A stretch of DNA of 64,000 nt from contig NZ_CP165734.1 of NCBI RefSeq assembly GCF_041200145.1, forward strand, positions 496,001 through 560,000, written 5' to 3'. Shown one piece after another: positions 51,974 to 60,779 of the stretch. The first letter of the stretch is position 1. Each line of letters begins with the position of its first letter. The notes beneath the pieces were generated by a model. The model was not told the DNA's origin. It did no database searches and saw nothing but the letters and a program-made list of their open reading frames with translations. The translations under genes were made by a program, and so were the position numbers. Origin of the DNA: Bradyrhizobium sp. LLZ17. Its GTDB lineage: Bacteria; Pseudomonadota; Alphaproteobacteria; Rhizobiales; Xanthobacteraceae.

Positions 51974-53545
51974 ATGATGATGGGTTCGCCGGCGCTGCGC
52001 CGCGCCGGGCTGGTGCTGGCAGTCTCTGCTTTCGCGCTCGCAGGCCTGGCGCGGGCGGACGATCCGCCGCAGCCACGCAATGAGGCGACCGCGCCCGCGG
52101 GACAGAAGGGCGGCCGTGGCGGCAATGCAGCCCAGTCCGCGCCATCCGCCGCCGAGCAGCACCGTCTGCCGGCAGACTCGACCACGAAGCAGACCCTCGA
52201 TCTGCCGGGCCGGACCCTCAATTTCGCCGCGACCGCCGGCTCGATCCGTGTGTTCGACGATAAGGGCGAACCGCTGGCCGACATCGCCGCCACCTCCTAC
52301 GAGCTCGACGGCGCCGACCGCGGTACGCGCCCGGTGACGTTCCTGTTCAACGGCGGGCCGGGCGCCTCGTCGGCGTGGCTCCAGTTCGGTGCGGTTGGGC
52401 CATGGCGGCTGCCGCTCGACGGCGAGCGGCTTTCGCCATCGGCCTCGCCCGAGGTGAAGCCGAACGCGGATACCTGGCTCGACTTTACCGATCTCGTCTT
52501 CATCGATCCGGTCGGCACCGGCTACAGCCGTCTCATTGCGAGTGGTGAGGATGCGCGGAAGCGGTTCTATTCGGTCGATGGCGATGTCAATTCGATTGCG
52601 CTGGTAATCCGCCGCTGGCTCGAGAAGCACGACCGGCTGACCTCGCCGAAATACGTCGCGGGCGAGAGCTATGGCGGCATTCGCGGGCCGAAGGTCGTGC
52701 GCCAGCTGCAGCTCCAGCACGGCGTCGGCGTCAGGGGATTGATCCTGGTGTCACCGCTCGTGGATTTCCGCGAGTTCACCGGTAGCAGCCTCCTGCAATA
52801 TGTCGCGACGCTGCCGAGCTATGTGGCGGTGGCGCGCGAAGCCAAGGAATCGACCAAGGGACCGGTCACACGCGCCGCTCTCGCCGACGTGGAGGCTTAC
52901 GCGCGCGGCGAATTTCTGAATGACCTCGTCAAGGGCGAGGCTGACAGGGAGGCGACCACTCGTCTCGCCGACAAGGTCGCCGAGCTGACTGGCATCGACC
53001 AGGCGGTAAGCCGCAGGCTTGCCGGCCGGTTCGATGTCGGCGAATTCCGCCGCGAATTCGACCGCAAGAACGGCAAGGTCACCGGACGATACGATGCCTC
53101 CGTGCGCGGCTTCGATCCCTATCCGGATTCGAGCAGCTCTCGGTTCGGCGATCCCTCGGGCGATGCGCTTCAGGCGCCGCTGACAAGTGCCGCGGTCGAT
53201 GTCCTGACACGCAAGCTCAACTGGCGGCCCGACGGCTCCTACGAAGTGCTGAACGGCGCCGTCGAGCGCAACTGGGACTTTGGCGGCGGCATCAACCCGC
53301 CGCAATCGCTATCGGAGCTACGCCAGATTCTTGCCACCGACGCCAAGCTGAACGTGCTGGTCGCGCACGGCCTGTTCGATCTCGCCACGCCCTATTTCGG
53401 CACGAAGCGGGCGCTCGACCAGTTGCCGGCCTTCGCGACCCAGCGCGTCAAATTCGTGGTCTATCCCGGTGGCCACATGTTCTATTCGCGCGACGGCTCG
53501 CGGCAGGCGTTTCGCAGCGAAGTCGAGGCGCTTGTCAGGGAATAG
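51974..53545 (+). CDS. Serine carboxypeptidase (peptidase S10)
   Basis: 523 residues from the ATG at 51974 (AGGGAG upstream). An exported protein: signal AGLVLAVSAFALAGLARADD. Substrate-binding FLFNGGPGASSAWLQFGAVG, catalytic Ser in VAGESYGGIRGPKV, Asp in AHGLFDLATPYFG and His in YPGGHMFYSRD, complete the triad. These periplasmic enzymes remove C-terminal residues from peptides. Its end overlaps the last 11 bases of the convergent hydrolase. Confidence 0.9.
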   Translation: MMMGSPALRRAGLVLAVSAFALAGLARADDPPQPRNEATAPAGQKGGRGGNAAQSAPSAAEQHRLPADSTTKQTLDLPGRTLNFAATAGSIRVFDDKGEPLADIAATSYELDGADRGTRPVTFLFNGGPGASSAWLQFGAVGPWRLPLDGERLSPSASPEVKPNADTWLDFTDLVFIDPVGTGYSRLIASGEDARKRFYSVDGDVNSIALVIRRWLEKHDRLTSPKYVAGESYGGIRGPKVVRQLQLQHGVGVRGLILVSPLVDFREFTGSSLLQYVATLPSYVAVAREAKESTKGPVTRAALADVEAYARGEFLNDLVKGEADREATTRLADKVAELTGIDQAVSRRLAGRFDVGEFRREFDRKNGKVTGRYDASVRGFDPYPDSSSSRFGDPSGDALQAPLTSAAVDVLTRKLNWRPDGSYEVLNGAVERNWDFGGGINPPQSLSELRQILATDAKLNVLVAHGLFDLATPYFGTKRALDQLPAFATQRVKFVVYPGGHMFYSRDGSRQAFRSEVEALVRE

Positions 53546-54918
53546 GGCGGCGTTTCCGTGGTGGGTATCGGCGCGCGATCTCGCGCGCGACGACACTCGC
53601 AGGCTTGACGTTGGCGCCGGCGAGCCAGATGTCGCTGACCTTGCCGTGCTTGTCGCGGACACGGCGCACCGGCTCGCCATGGCTGGAGTACCCGGCGGCC
53701 GAGGCAAGCCTGCCGGCGTCCCGTCCGGTCACCTCGATCTCGGCGGCATCCATGAACGGGTTATTGAACTGCGGACTGGCGACGAGCACGCGCTTGCCCA
53801 TCGGCACCAGATCGGTCGCGCCCCAGATCGTCCACCAGCGGCCGGTCCAGTCGCGGACTCGACGGTCGGGTGCGCCACGGCTCTCGAAGACGCGCAGGAT
53901 TTGCATTGCCCCGTCCATCCAGAACGGCGCTGCGCCATCGATGGAGTTGCTGAGGATGCTGATCGCCAGCTCGCAGGCTGGGATGGAGCAGGTCGAGAGA
54001 TATAGCCCTGGAAACCGCCGCCATGGCCAAACCAGTCCCAGCCGTCGGTCTTGCCGGCGTTGACGCCCAGGCCGTAATAGGCCTCAAAACTTTGCGGTAC
54101 GCGCCAGTGGTGCCGCGTCATCTCGCGGCGGCTTGCGACCGACAGCACGCTCTTCCTGGCATTGGGCGAAAGCTGCGCAAAGAAGCGGGCCGTATCGGCC
54201 GCGGTCGCGACGAAACCCGCTGCGGATGTCATTGCGTGAGCGGGATTGTCGCCGGGGATCACGCAGCGCTCGCCCAGCGGCACCTTTCGCGTATGGCCGC
54301 GCGCGAACGCCGCACCCTTGGGAAGCGGCGCGTCCGGCTCGGTCTCGCGCAGACCCGCCGGCTCAATGATCTCGCGCTTGATCCAGGCGGTATACGGCTC
54401 CCTTGTCACGGCTTCAATCACGAGCCCGATCAGGCCAAAGCCGTGATTGGAATATTGAATCGGGTGCCGGGCTCGATCGCGGTGGGCAGCTTCAAGTCCG
54501 CACGCAACTCCTTGTCATTCAGATAGGGGCGGCTGTCGATGAACTGGCCTGAGTCCGCGCCATCGCGCGTCAGTCCGGCGCTGTGCGACAGCACCTGCGC
54601 AATCGTCGTCTCGGCGACGCGCGGATGCAGGCCGCCGACATGCTGGCCGATCGGGTCGTCGAGCCGAATCTTGCGCTGCTCGCGCAGCTTCATGATGCCG
54701 GCCGAGGTAAAGCTCTTCGAATGCGAGGCGATGCGGAAGCGGTGGCGCGGGGTAAGCTTTTCGCCGGTGTCGAGATTGGCGAGGCCGAAGGCATGCTCGG
54801 CGACGACCTCGCCGCGATGGGCGAAGGCGATGATGACGCCGGGCTGCTGGATTGCGGTCTGCTGGAATTCGATCCAGGAGCCGATGTAGTCGATCGCGGA
54901 TCGCAGCCACGTGTCCAT
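53535..54918 (-). pseudogene. Serine hydrolase (class C beta-lactamase/EstB family), two frame breaks
   Basis: Start ATG at 54918. Part 1 has S-x-x-K in RIASHSKSFTSAGIMKLREQ and runs to the broken end near 54457. Part 2 (IEAVTREPYTAWIKREIIEP ... WDWFGHGGGFQGYISR) has the GHGGG loop that replaces KTG, and ends near 53994. Part 3 (MDGAMQILRVFESRGAPDRR to RYPPRKRRPIP) ends at 53535. Each join needs one extra base, and the YSNHGFGLIG motif (Tyr-x-Asn) reappears when the first is repaired. Either true decay or two assembly errors. Confidence 0.75.
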
Positions 54919-54958
54919 TGCGCACCACTTGCCGGGGAGGATGCGCGGAGGCTAGCCG

Positions 54959-54996
54959 AAAAAGCAGAACCGGCACAACCCGGAGGTTGTGCCGGT
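54959..54996 (-). terminator. Intrinsic terminator of the TPR gene
   Basis: ACCGGCACAACC and GGTTGTGCCGGT form a perfect 12-bp stem with a 4-base loop; on the minus strand it is followed by TTCTGCTTTTT. It begins 24 bases after the TPR stop codon at 55020. Confidence 0.85.
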
Positions 54997-55019
54997 CCTA
55001 TGGTTCGGAAGGGAGATGC

Positions 55020-55565
55020 TCAGTAGACCAGCGTCGCGCCGGTCGGCTTGTCGAGCGCGGCGGCAAGCGAGCGATACTCGGAGCTGTCTGTGCCGGCGAG
55101 CGAGGCGATCTTGTTCAGATGATACTGCGCCTGTTCGCGGTTGCCCTGCTCGAGCTGCCACAGGCCGTAGTACTGCCAGGTGCGAACGTGGTTCGGGTCG
55201 TCCTTCAGCGCGAGCTCGTAATAGGTCTTCGACGACTGGTAGTCGCCGAGCTTGCGATAGGAGTAGCCGATCAAATTGGCGACGTCGGCGACGTCGTCGC
55301 GCTTGAGCGATTTCAGCTGGCCGATGGCGCTCGTATAGTCGTGGTTGTCGTAGATCGTGGTGTAGGCGGTGCGGTAGGCCGCGAGGAATTTCGGATCAGT
55401 GACGGAAGAGCTCTTCTTCTTCTTTTCTTTCTTGGTCGAGGTATCCGACTTCGGCGGCGAGGAGGGCTCGTCGCCGCCGGCCGCATAGGCGCTCGTCAGC
55501 ACCGGCCCGGCCGCCAGCGCCATCGAGACAAGTCCCGGTACCAGAAGCATCGAAAGTTTGCGCAT
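55020..55565 (-). CDS. Exported tetratricopeptide repeat protein
   Basis: 181 residues. Signal: MRKLSMLLVPGLVSMALAAG with a later AYA site. A charged linker (KSDTSTKKEKKKKSSSV) precedes two to three TPR units: VADVANLIGYSYRKLGDYQS, then HVRTWQYYGLWQLEQGNREQ. Such periplasmic TPR proteins scaffold other proteins. It ends in an intrinsic terminator and is probably monocistronic. Confidence 0.85.
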   Translation of the reverse strand: MRKLSMLLVPGLVSMALAAGPVLTSAYAAGGDEPSSPPKSDTSTKKEKKKKSSSVTDPKFLAAYRTAYTTIYDNHDYTSAIGQLKSLKRDDVADVANLIGYSYRKLGDYQSSKTYYELALKDDPNHVRTWQYYGLWQLEQGNREQAQYHLNKIASLAGTDSSEYRSLAAALDKPTGATLVY

Positions 55566-55819
55566 CTAAGTTCTCCCGAATGGAACGCGGCGATCCTACA
55601 CGATTGCCTGAAGACGGGAACACCCGTCAGGCCAAAACATTCCCCGCCGTCCGCGGCTGTTTCGCCCTCGGGCGCCAGGATGACAAACTTGTCATCCAGA
55701 TGAACGGGAGCCTGCAGCCGGCTTCAGGGTGGGTTCAGCGCGCGCCATCTAGGCTCTCCCCATGATCGAAGAGTTGGCGAGAGGGCGCCGCCTCAAGATC
55801 CTTTCAAGAGGAGACCACC

Positions 55820-56176
55820 ATGCTGAAGACCATTTCCGCAGCTTTGCTCGCAGCCTCCGTCATCGCAGCACCGGCCTTCGCGGCCGAGGCCGGCAAGACC
55901 GCCACAAATGCGCCGGTGATCAAGGCGGACCAGAACCAGACCAAGGTGTCGAACACCGCGGCGAAATCCGACACCGGCCTCAAGGCCGGCGCGAAGACCG
56001 CCGATGTCAAGTCGGACGCCAAAGCAAAGGCCATGAACGCCAATGCCGCGATCACGCCCGACGAGCACAAGCTTGTGCGGACGCATCGTCATCACCACAA
56101 GCATCTGTCGGCCAGGAAGTCGCTGAAGGCGCAGCCGGACGTCACCAAGCCCATGACCACCGAGAAGCGCAGCTAA
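55820..56176 (+). CDS. Exported Lys/Ala/His-rich small protein
   Basis: AAGAGGAG precedes the ATG at 55820. A signal peptide (MLKTISAALLAASVIAAPAF(A)) is followed by a low-complexity Lys/Ala/Thr-rich mature part with a histidine cluster (RTHRHHHKHLS). The histidines suggest metal binding or a surface role, but no domain is known. The basic tail is disordered. Confidence 0.7.
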   Translation: MLKTISAALLAASVIAAPAFAAEAGKTATNAPVIKADQNQTKVSNTAAKSDTGLKAGAKTADVKSDAKAKAMNANAAITPDEHKLVRTHRHHHKHLSARKSLKAQPDVTKPMTTEKRS

Positions 56177-56392
56177 CTACTGAGCCCGCGAGGCGGCATT
56201 CCTAAGCATTGCCCCGCCGCCTCGCGCGGAGTTCAGGCCCGACCCGTCCCGTCATGCCTCGCGCGAGAGCTCGAGGCCGGGGCGGGTCGGCGCGTCTTGT
56301 GCCCGGCCGAGGAAGCGAATTCCCTTTGCGCAAGCTTGGAGCTAGAACACCTCCGGGTCTGTTGGGTCGGAGAATGTGGTTCCTTGGGGCGA

Positions 56393-56806
56393 TTGGCGAA
56401 ACGCGCGGTGATCCTGGTGCTGCCGCTGGCGCTTGCGGCATGCTTCGGCAGCGACGGCGACCGGCCGTCCCTGATGGAAGGGACCCAGGCCGGAGGTCCG
56501 CAGCCGTTTCCGGATAATTTCCGCGGCGACACGCTGGCGCTGATGCGCGCTTATCTCAACAATCCGGTCGGCGTGCGCGAGGCCGGCCTTGCCGAGCCGG
56601 TGCTGCGCGAGATCGGCGGCCGGCAATTCTACGTGAGCTGCCTGCATTTCACGCCTCGCGAGGCCGACGGCAGCTACAAGGCGATGCGCGAGCGCGCCGC
56701 TATCTTCGTCAACGGGCGCGGCGATCGCGTCACCGACCGCACCACCGAGTTCTGCGCTGGCGCGGTTTACACACCCTTTCCGGAACTGGAAAAGATGGCG
56801 CGATAG
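56393..56806 (+). CDS. Lipoprotein (about 137 aa)
   Basis: The lipobox LALAACFGSD marks a signal peptidase II site after the hydrophobic VILVLPLALA. The mature part (PFPDNFRGDTLALMRAYLNN, then FYVSCLHFTPREADGSYKAM) has paired Cys in VSCLH and EFCAGAVYTPF. Start TTG at 56393 is likeliest; the frame is open to 56297. I do not know the family. Unlikely to be in an operon with the upstream gene (217 bp gap). Confidence 0.65.
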   Translation: MAKRAVILVLPLALAACFGSDGDRPSLMEGTQAGGPQPFPDNFRGDTLALMRAYLNNPVGVREAGLAEPVLREIGGRQFYVSCLHFTPREADGSYKAMRERAAIFVNGRGDRVTDRTTEFCAGAVYTPFPELEKMAR

Positions 56807-57091
56807 CGCAAATCCCGCCTTTATCGGGCGGTGTTAAAACCAGGACTGCCGGAGCCGCTGGATCACATTTTGGCGAGCTTCGAACTGGACGGGTTTGGCT
56901 TTCGACACATCGTTACGGCAGGCCTGCGCGGACGACAAAATCAGTCGTGCAACGGGACGTGACGGAACAAAATGCCGTTGTTGCCACGCCGTCACAGTTA
57001 CGAACGATCAACGTTCCGGCATCGCCGCGAAGCAACCCAATTCACGCCACGTTGTTTCCTGAGTGTCGAAAATGAAAGAACGGGGATGATC

Positions 57092-57799
57092 ATGAAGACG
57101 ATTTTGCTGGGCGCAGCCGCGCTGCTGGCGCTGGCAGCGCCAGCCGTAGCCGCCGACATGCAGCCGCGCACCTACACCAAGGCTCCGGCCTATACGCCGC
57201 CGCAGGTGATCTACAACTGGACCGGCTTCTACATCGGCGGTCATGTCGGCGGCGCGTTCGCCGGCAACAGCAGCTTCCAGTCGAGCGACGCCCGCTTCCT
57301 CGGCGGCGTGCAGGGCGGCTTCGATTACCAGTTCGCGCCCAACTGGGTGGTGGGTGTCGAGGCGCAGTATTCCTGGCTGCCGACCAACAACAATGGCGTC
57401 ACGTTCCCGCTGGGGACACAGGTGACGTCCAACACCGACCAGATTGGCTCAGTGACCGGCCGCCTTGGCTACACCTGGGGTCCGGCGCTGGTCTACGCCA
57501 AGGGCGGTTACGCCTGGCGCAACGGCGGTCTCGGCGTCAATGTCGCCGGCGTGCCGCAGGCCTTCACCGCCACCGGCAACAGCAAGGACGGCTACACCGT
57601 CGGCGCTGGCCTCGAATACATGTTCGCGCCGAACTGGTCGGCCAAGGCCGAGTACCAATACTATAATTTCGGCAGCACGACCTTCACCTCCGGCCCGGCC
57701 GATGTCGTCGGCGTTCGCGGCCGGGAGGACGAGCATACCGTCAAGGTGGGTGTGAACTACCGCTTCGGCTGGGGTGGTCCGGCAGCTTCGCGCTACTGA
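57092..57799 (+). CDS. Outer membrane beta-barrel porin (Omp31/RopB type)
   Basis: 235 residues. The signal MKTILLGAAALLALAAPAVA and start of the mature protein (ADMQPRTYTKAPAYTPPQVI, then YNWTGFYIGGHVGGAFAGN) are typical of the Omp25/Omp31 family. Alternating strands with GGVQGGFDYQFAPNWVVGVE and VGAGLEYMFAPNWSAKAEYQ fit an 8-strand barrel ending in VKVGVNYRFGW. Start ATG at 57092 (a second ATG at 57086 is possible). An intrinsic terminator follows. Confidence 0.9.
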   Translation: MKTILLGAAALLALAAPAVAADMQPRTYTKAPAYTPPQVIYNWTGFYIGGHVGGAFAGNSSFQSSDARFLGGVQGGFDYQFAPNWVVGVEAQYSWLPTNNNGVTFPLGTQVTSNTDQIGSVTGRLGYTWGPALVYAKGGYAWRNGGLGVNVAGVPQAFTATGNSKDGYTVGAGLEYMFAPNWSAKAEYQYYNFGSTTFTSGPADVVGVRGREDEHTVKVGVNYRFGWGGPAASRY

Positions 57800-57824
57800 C
57801 TGCCCGCGGAGACCACGAACTGAT

Positions 57825-57848
57825 AAAGGCCGGCTTCCGCCGGCCTTT
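57825..57848 (+). terminator. Intrinsic terminator of the porin gene
   Basis: AAAGGCCGGC and GCCGGCCTTT form a perfect 10-bp stem with a TTCC loop, running into TTT. It begins 25 bases after the stop codon at 57799. Confidence 0.8.
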
Positions 57849-58036
57849 CGTTTGCCGCCTTGTCCGTGTTGCCAGGCGTGGACAATCTGGCGCGTCGTTT
57901 GCACGCAAACGTTCGACGCGCGCCTTCTCACGCGCGTCACGGGGCTGAGGTAAAGCAAAAATAATTCTTGCGGCTTACGGAACTCGTGCTCCGGAGCGCG
58001 TTATTATCGGATTGCCGGGCGGGTGGAACAACGAAT

Positions 58037-58279
58037 ATGCGTATCTTGGCGTCGGTGGTGGTGGTCTCGTGCTTCGTCGCCCTGCCGTGCTCTGCACAGA
58101 CAATCCTCAAATCCGAGCCTCTCATGCTGGCACCCTACGAGGTGGCCTTCGTGAAGGACGCCTCCTGTCCATCCGGCAAGGTCCTGAAGGTCACCGGCGC
58201 GATCCGGGGGCTGCACCGCCGGAAGGCCTGTGTGGTTCTTGCCGACGAGCAGGCCTCCCTGGCGACCGCGACGCCCTGA
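58037..58279 (+). CDS. Exported small protein (DUF6719-like)
   Basis: 80 residues from the ATG at 58037. Signal MRILASVVVVSCFVALPCSA, then QTILKSEPLMLAPYEVAFVK and DASCPSGKVLKVTGAIRGLH with C-x(n)-C pair. The Q-T-x-L-x-x-E-P start of the mature protein is what I recall of DUF6719. It is probably periplasmic. The function is unknown. Confidence 0.65.
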   Translation: MRILASVVVVSCFVALPCSAQTILKSEPLMLAPYEVAFVKDASCPSGKVLKVTGAIRGLHRRKACVVLADEQASLATATP

Positions 58280-58303
58280 GGCGATCCGGCCTGGGGCCGG
58301 ATC

Positions 58304-58558
58304 TCACGAACTCAGCTGAAGCTCCATCCGGGACTCCCGCTCGGCCTCCGCCTTGTTCTCGGCGGGGTCCTCGTCTTGGGCTGGCCGGCAGGACTTGATC
58401 TCATAATCGTTGTCGAGCACCCGGCGCGGCCCCGGCCGCTCCTGGTCGGTACCGACGTCCACGACCAAGCCGCTCCGCTGCGCGAATTTCCAGACGTCGG
58501 CCTCGCTCGGATAGGCTTTGCTGATCTGGCTGTCATTGCAGAACAGGGCGTACGGCAT
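58304..58558 (-). CDS. Small conserved protein (84 aa)
   Basis: The ATG at 58558 has GGGAGCGGAAAG just upstream (an in-frame ATG at 58573 is in that segment). MPYALFCNDSQISKAYPSEA, then DVWKFAQRSGLVVDVGTDQE is a short alpha/beta core; the rest is a charged disordered tail. I recognise the N-terminal pattern from other Bradyrhizobium genomes. The function is unknown. Convergent with 58037-58279. Confidence 0.65.
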   Translation of the reverse strand: MPYALFCNDSQISKAYPSEADVWKFAQRSGLVVDVGTDQERPGPRRVLDNDYEIKSCRPAQDEDPAENKAEAERESRMELQLSS

Positions 58559-58720
58559 TCTTTCCGCTCCCATAAACCGCGTTAACGGTCTGCCGCAGGG
58601 AGGGTTTCCGGCACGGCGGCTCGATCACGGGGCCGTGATCGAGGTGGCGGACCCTGAGTCGTAAACGAGTCCTGAATCCGCAAAAAAGAATCCCTGGGAC
58701 TCTCCAGCCGGAATCAGCGG

Positions 58721-58840
58721 ATGTTTCCGGCCATGACGACCGACCTGAAAACCTCCTGCGGGCACATGCTCCTGCCGCTGACGCTGGCACTGGTCGGTGC
58801 CTGTGCGGCCAATCTCTGGCTGGTGTGGTCGTGGCTGTGA
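58721..58840 (+). CDS. Small membrane protein (39 aa)
   Basis: Starts at ATG 58721 or in frame at 58733 (MTTDLKTSCGHMLLPLTLAL). One membrane helix, LPLTLALVGACAANLWLVWS, ends the protein two residues before the stop. Short anchored proteins like this are often missed. No ribosome-binding site is obvious. Confidence 0.45.
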   Translation: MFPAMTTDLKTSCGHMLLPLTLALVGACAANLWLVWSWL

Positions 58841-58856
58841 GAGGCCTAAGTCCGCC

Positions 58857-59234
58857 TCACTTGTGCGCCGGCGGGCGGGCGGAGGGATCGCGGATGGCAG
58901 CGCGGAGCCTGGTCAGGGTCGCGGCACAATATTCCTCGCGCTCGCGCTCGAAGCGCTCCTGATGCTTCCTGAAATTCGCGATTCGGGCCTGCATCTCGCT
59001 GCGGAAGTCGCCCGTGGACCGCGGCGGGAGAGGCAAGGGCGCGGGCTCGGGCGCCGGGCGAGCCGGTTGGGGCTCGGCTTCGACCGCTAAAGCCTGGACG
59101 GTCACAATCTCCGTGGTCAACGTGAACGCAGTCAGGGGCTCCGGCGGATGGAGGTCATCCTTCTTGCCGGTTACCGATTGGACGAAGGCCAGTGTCTGCG
59201 CGATCAGCGCGTCGCGTTCCCTGATCCACTTCAT
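58857..59234 (-). CDS. Helical hypothetical protein (125 aa)
   Basis: From the ATG at 59234 (AAGGGTGG upstream): MKWIRERDALIAQTLAFVQS, a Pro/Ala-rich linker (AEPQPARPAPEPAPLPLPPR), and a coiled-coil-like C-terminus (QARIANFRKHQERFEREREE). The frame opens further upstream to 59561 but without protein-like sequence. The role is unknown. Confidence 0.65.
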   Translation of the reverse strand: MKWIRERDALIAQTLAFVQSVTGKKDDLHPPEPLTAFTLTTEIVTVQALAVEAEPQPARPAPEPAPLPLPPRSTGDFRSEMQARIANFRKHQERFEREREEYCAATLTRLRAAIRDPSARPPAHK

Positions 59235-59337
59235 GGTCCACCCTTGCTTCAGGCTATTCCAGCAAAGCTGGGGCGCCGAATCAAGGCGGTCGCTGCAGGG
59301 GATTGCATATTTTTCCCGCTCGCCCGACATTGGGCGG

Positions 59338-59502
59338 ATGGAATCATGGGATAGCCAGTCGGACGAAGCGCAGGGGTTGCGGCTCGTGCGCGCCTTTTTA
59401 TCACTGCCGCCCGACAAGAGGGCGGAGGTGCTGGCGTTCGTCGAGGACCTGCTGATCGCCCACGGCCGGCCTGAAGAGGGCCAGGAGGCTTCTCCGACCT
59501 GA
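59338..59502 (+). CDS. Small helical protein (54 aa)
   Basis: MESWDSQSDEAQGLRLVRAF, then LSLPPDKRAEVLAFVEDLLI. The segment L-P-x-x-K-R-x-x-V-L-x-F-V-E is a pattern I know from short Bradyrhizobium regulators of the XRE-tail type, here without a DNA-binding domain. It starts at ATG 59338. The upstream gene runs the other way. Confidence 0.55.
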   Translation: MESWDSQSDEAQGLRLVRAFLSLPPDKRAEVLAFVEDLLIAHGRPEEGQEASPT

Positions 59503-59526
59503 GCCGGATTGGCGTTGGGCACGAAG

Positions 59527-59640
59527 CTAGCGCGCCAGCAGCAATCCCATTGCGATCGCAAACAATACGGCCGTCATGACCACGGCTGCGACGGCGCCGG
59601 CGGCGATCCTGGCTTTCTCTCGGGTGGTATAGGGAAGCAT
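59527..59640 (-). CDS. Small single-helix membrane protein (37 aa)
   Basis: ATG at 59640 gives MLPYTTREKARIAAGAVAAV, then VMTAVLFAIAMGLLLAR and stop at 59527. A short basic cytoplasmic end and one membrane helix. I recall near-identical short proteins in Bradyrhizobium. It converges with 59338-59502. Confidence 0.5.
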   Translation of the reverse strand: MLPYTTREKARIAAGAVAAVVMTAVLFAIAMGLLLAR

Positions 59641-59743
59641 GCGACGTGCACTTTACCTCGTGTTGAAGCCCGATCCAATCTGTCGTCAGTAGCCGTCCCG
59701 CGCAACGCGCGACGAACATCTGTGTCCGAGCCCCGACGCGCGG

Positions 59744-59932
59744 TCAGGCGGTGAGCTTTGCCTGCAAGAACTTCGTGACGCGATCGATCGCGTTTGAGGT
59801 CATTGGGTCGGTTTCGGAGAAATCAAAGCCGTGGGCTCTGCCTGGATAGGTCACGAACTCGGCCTCGGCGCCGACCGACTTGCCAAGCTCTAAACGCGTG
59901 ATGCACAGGCCAAGCACCTGCTTCGCAACATC
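59744..59932 (-). pseudogene. C-terminal fragment of a dienelactone-hydrolase-type gene
   Basis: The frame reads VGAEAEFVTYPGRAHGFDFS, then ETDPMTSNAIDRVTKFLQAK and a stop at 59744-59746. The PGRAHGFDF segment carries the catalytic His of dienelactone hydrolases; the Ser and Asp parts are missing. Upstream the frame hits a stop at 59933-59935, where a different sequence begins. This marks a break in the core region. Confidence 0.7.
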
Positions 59933-60057
59933 CTAACGTGTGTGCCGCATCGCGACGCTGTTCGGCTTTCGAGCCGAACAGCGCCGGTTTTACAATCGAT
60001 CTATATTCTGCCGGTAACCTGCCCCGGCTTGCTTTGCGATCAAGCGGGTCAGGGGTT

Positions 60058-60318
60058 ATGGAGTGGCAAGAAAACACGCTGGATAAGCGAGTCGTATTCG
60101 AGCGGCCCATCGAGGCGCGCTTGATGGCGATTGATGGCACATGGCAGCGGGCGTGCAAGATTCACGACGTATCGGAATTGAGCGCCAAGCTGGTGATTGA
60201 CGGCGCTATCAACGACATTGGCCAGAGGGAGTTTTTCCTCGTTCTGTCGCCTACCGGGCTTGCCTATCGGCATTGCGAACTCGCGTGGGTTAACGGCGAA
60301 TTTGTGTGCAATTTCTAA
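60058..60318 (+). CDS. PilZ domain protein, C-terminus altered
   Basis: 86 residues from the ATG at 60058. RVVFERPIEARLMAIDGTWQ, then CKIHDVSELSAKLVIDGAIN and FFLVLSPTGLAYRHCELAWV, follow the PilZ protein at 3556-3879 closely (FFLVLSSTGLAFRRCALIWV there). The expected VGVxF strand is in another frame (VQFLNRGRASKRARRGETL), so a frameshift at about 60300-60306 removed the tail. A truncated PilZ may still fold. Confidence 0.6.
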   Translation: MEWQENTLDKRVVFERPIEARLMAIDGTWQRACKIHDVSELSAKLVIDGAINDIGQREFFLVLSPTGLAYRHCELAWVNGEFVCNF

Positions 60319-60399
60319 ACCGTGGAAGAGCGTCGAAGAGAGCTCGGCGCGGCGAAACGTTGGTGACATAGGTTGGGCGCGCAGCGTGCGCATCGATGC

Positions 60400-60658
60400 C
60401 GAAGCTGACGGTGCCGGATCTGTTCTTATCGCTAAAGCACTGGTGCCGGCTGAGGGGATTGAAGGGTACATCAAGCGAAGCACGTTGGATTGGGTGATCG
60501 TCCGCCCCGGGCGGCTAACAAAAAGACCATTCACGGGGAGATATCGGTTCGGTGAGGATGTTGCGGAGAGAACCCTGCTGGCGTCTATCTCAGGTGCCGA
60601 CGTGGCAGATTTTATCGTGAAGCAGTTTACGTGCCAGCTTCAGGTCGATCACCGCTGA
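60400..60658 (+). pseudogene. C-terminal fragment of an NAD(P)-binding SDR-type gene
   Basis: VPAEGIEGYIKRSTLDWVIV, then RPGRLTKRPFTGRYRFGEDV and LASISGADVADFIVKQF, match the last third of NmrA/SDR-like NAD(P)H-binding proteins (normally 210-ish residues). The Rossmann nucleotide motif is absent upstream, and the frame has no start. This is a gene remnant next to the PilZ gene. Confidence 0.6.
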
Positions 60659-60779
60659 AACATACCTCGATCGCCCCAATCACTCCTTCGCTTTCCGTGC
60701 TGAAGAAAACGCCGACTGCGAAAGAGCGCGCCACGGGCGCGCCCCTGTTCTTGCGACCATCCTGTGCGGGGCGCAGGTA

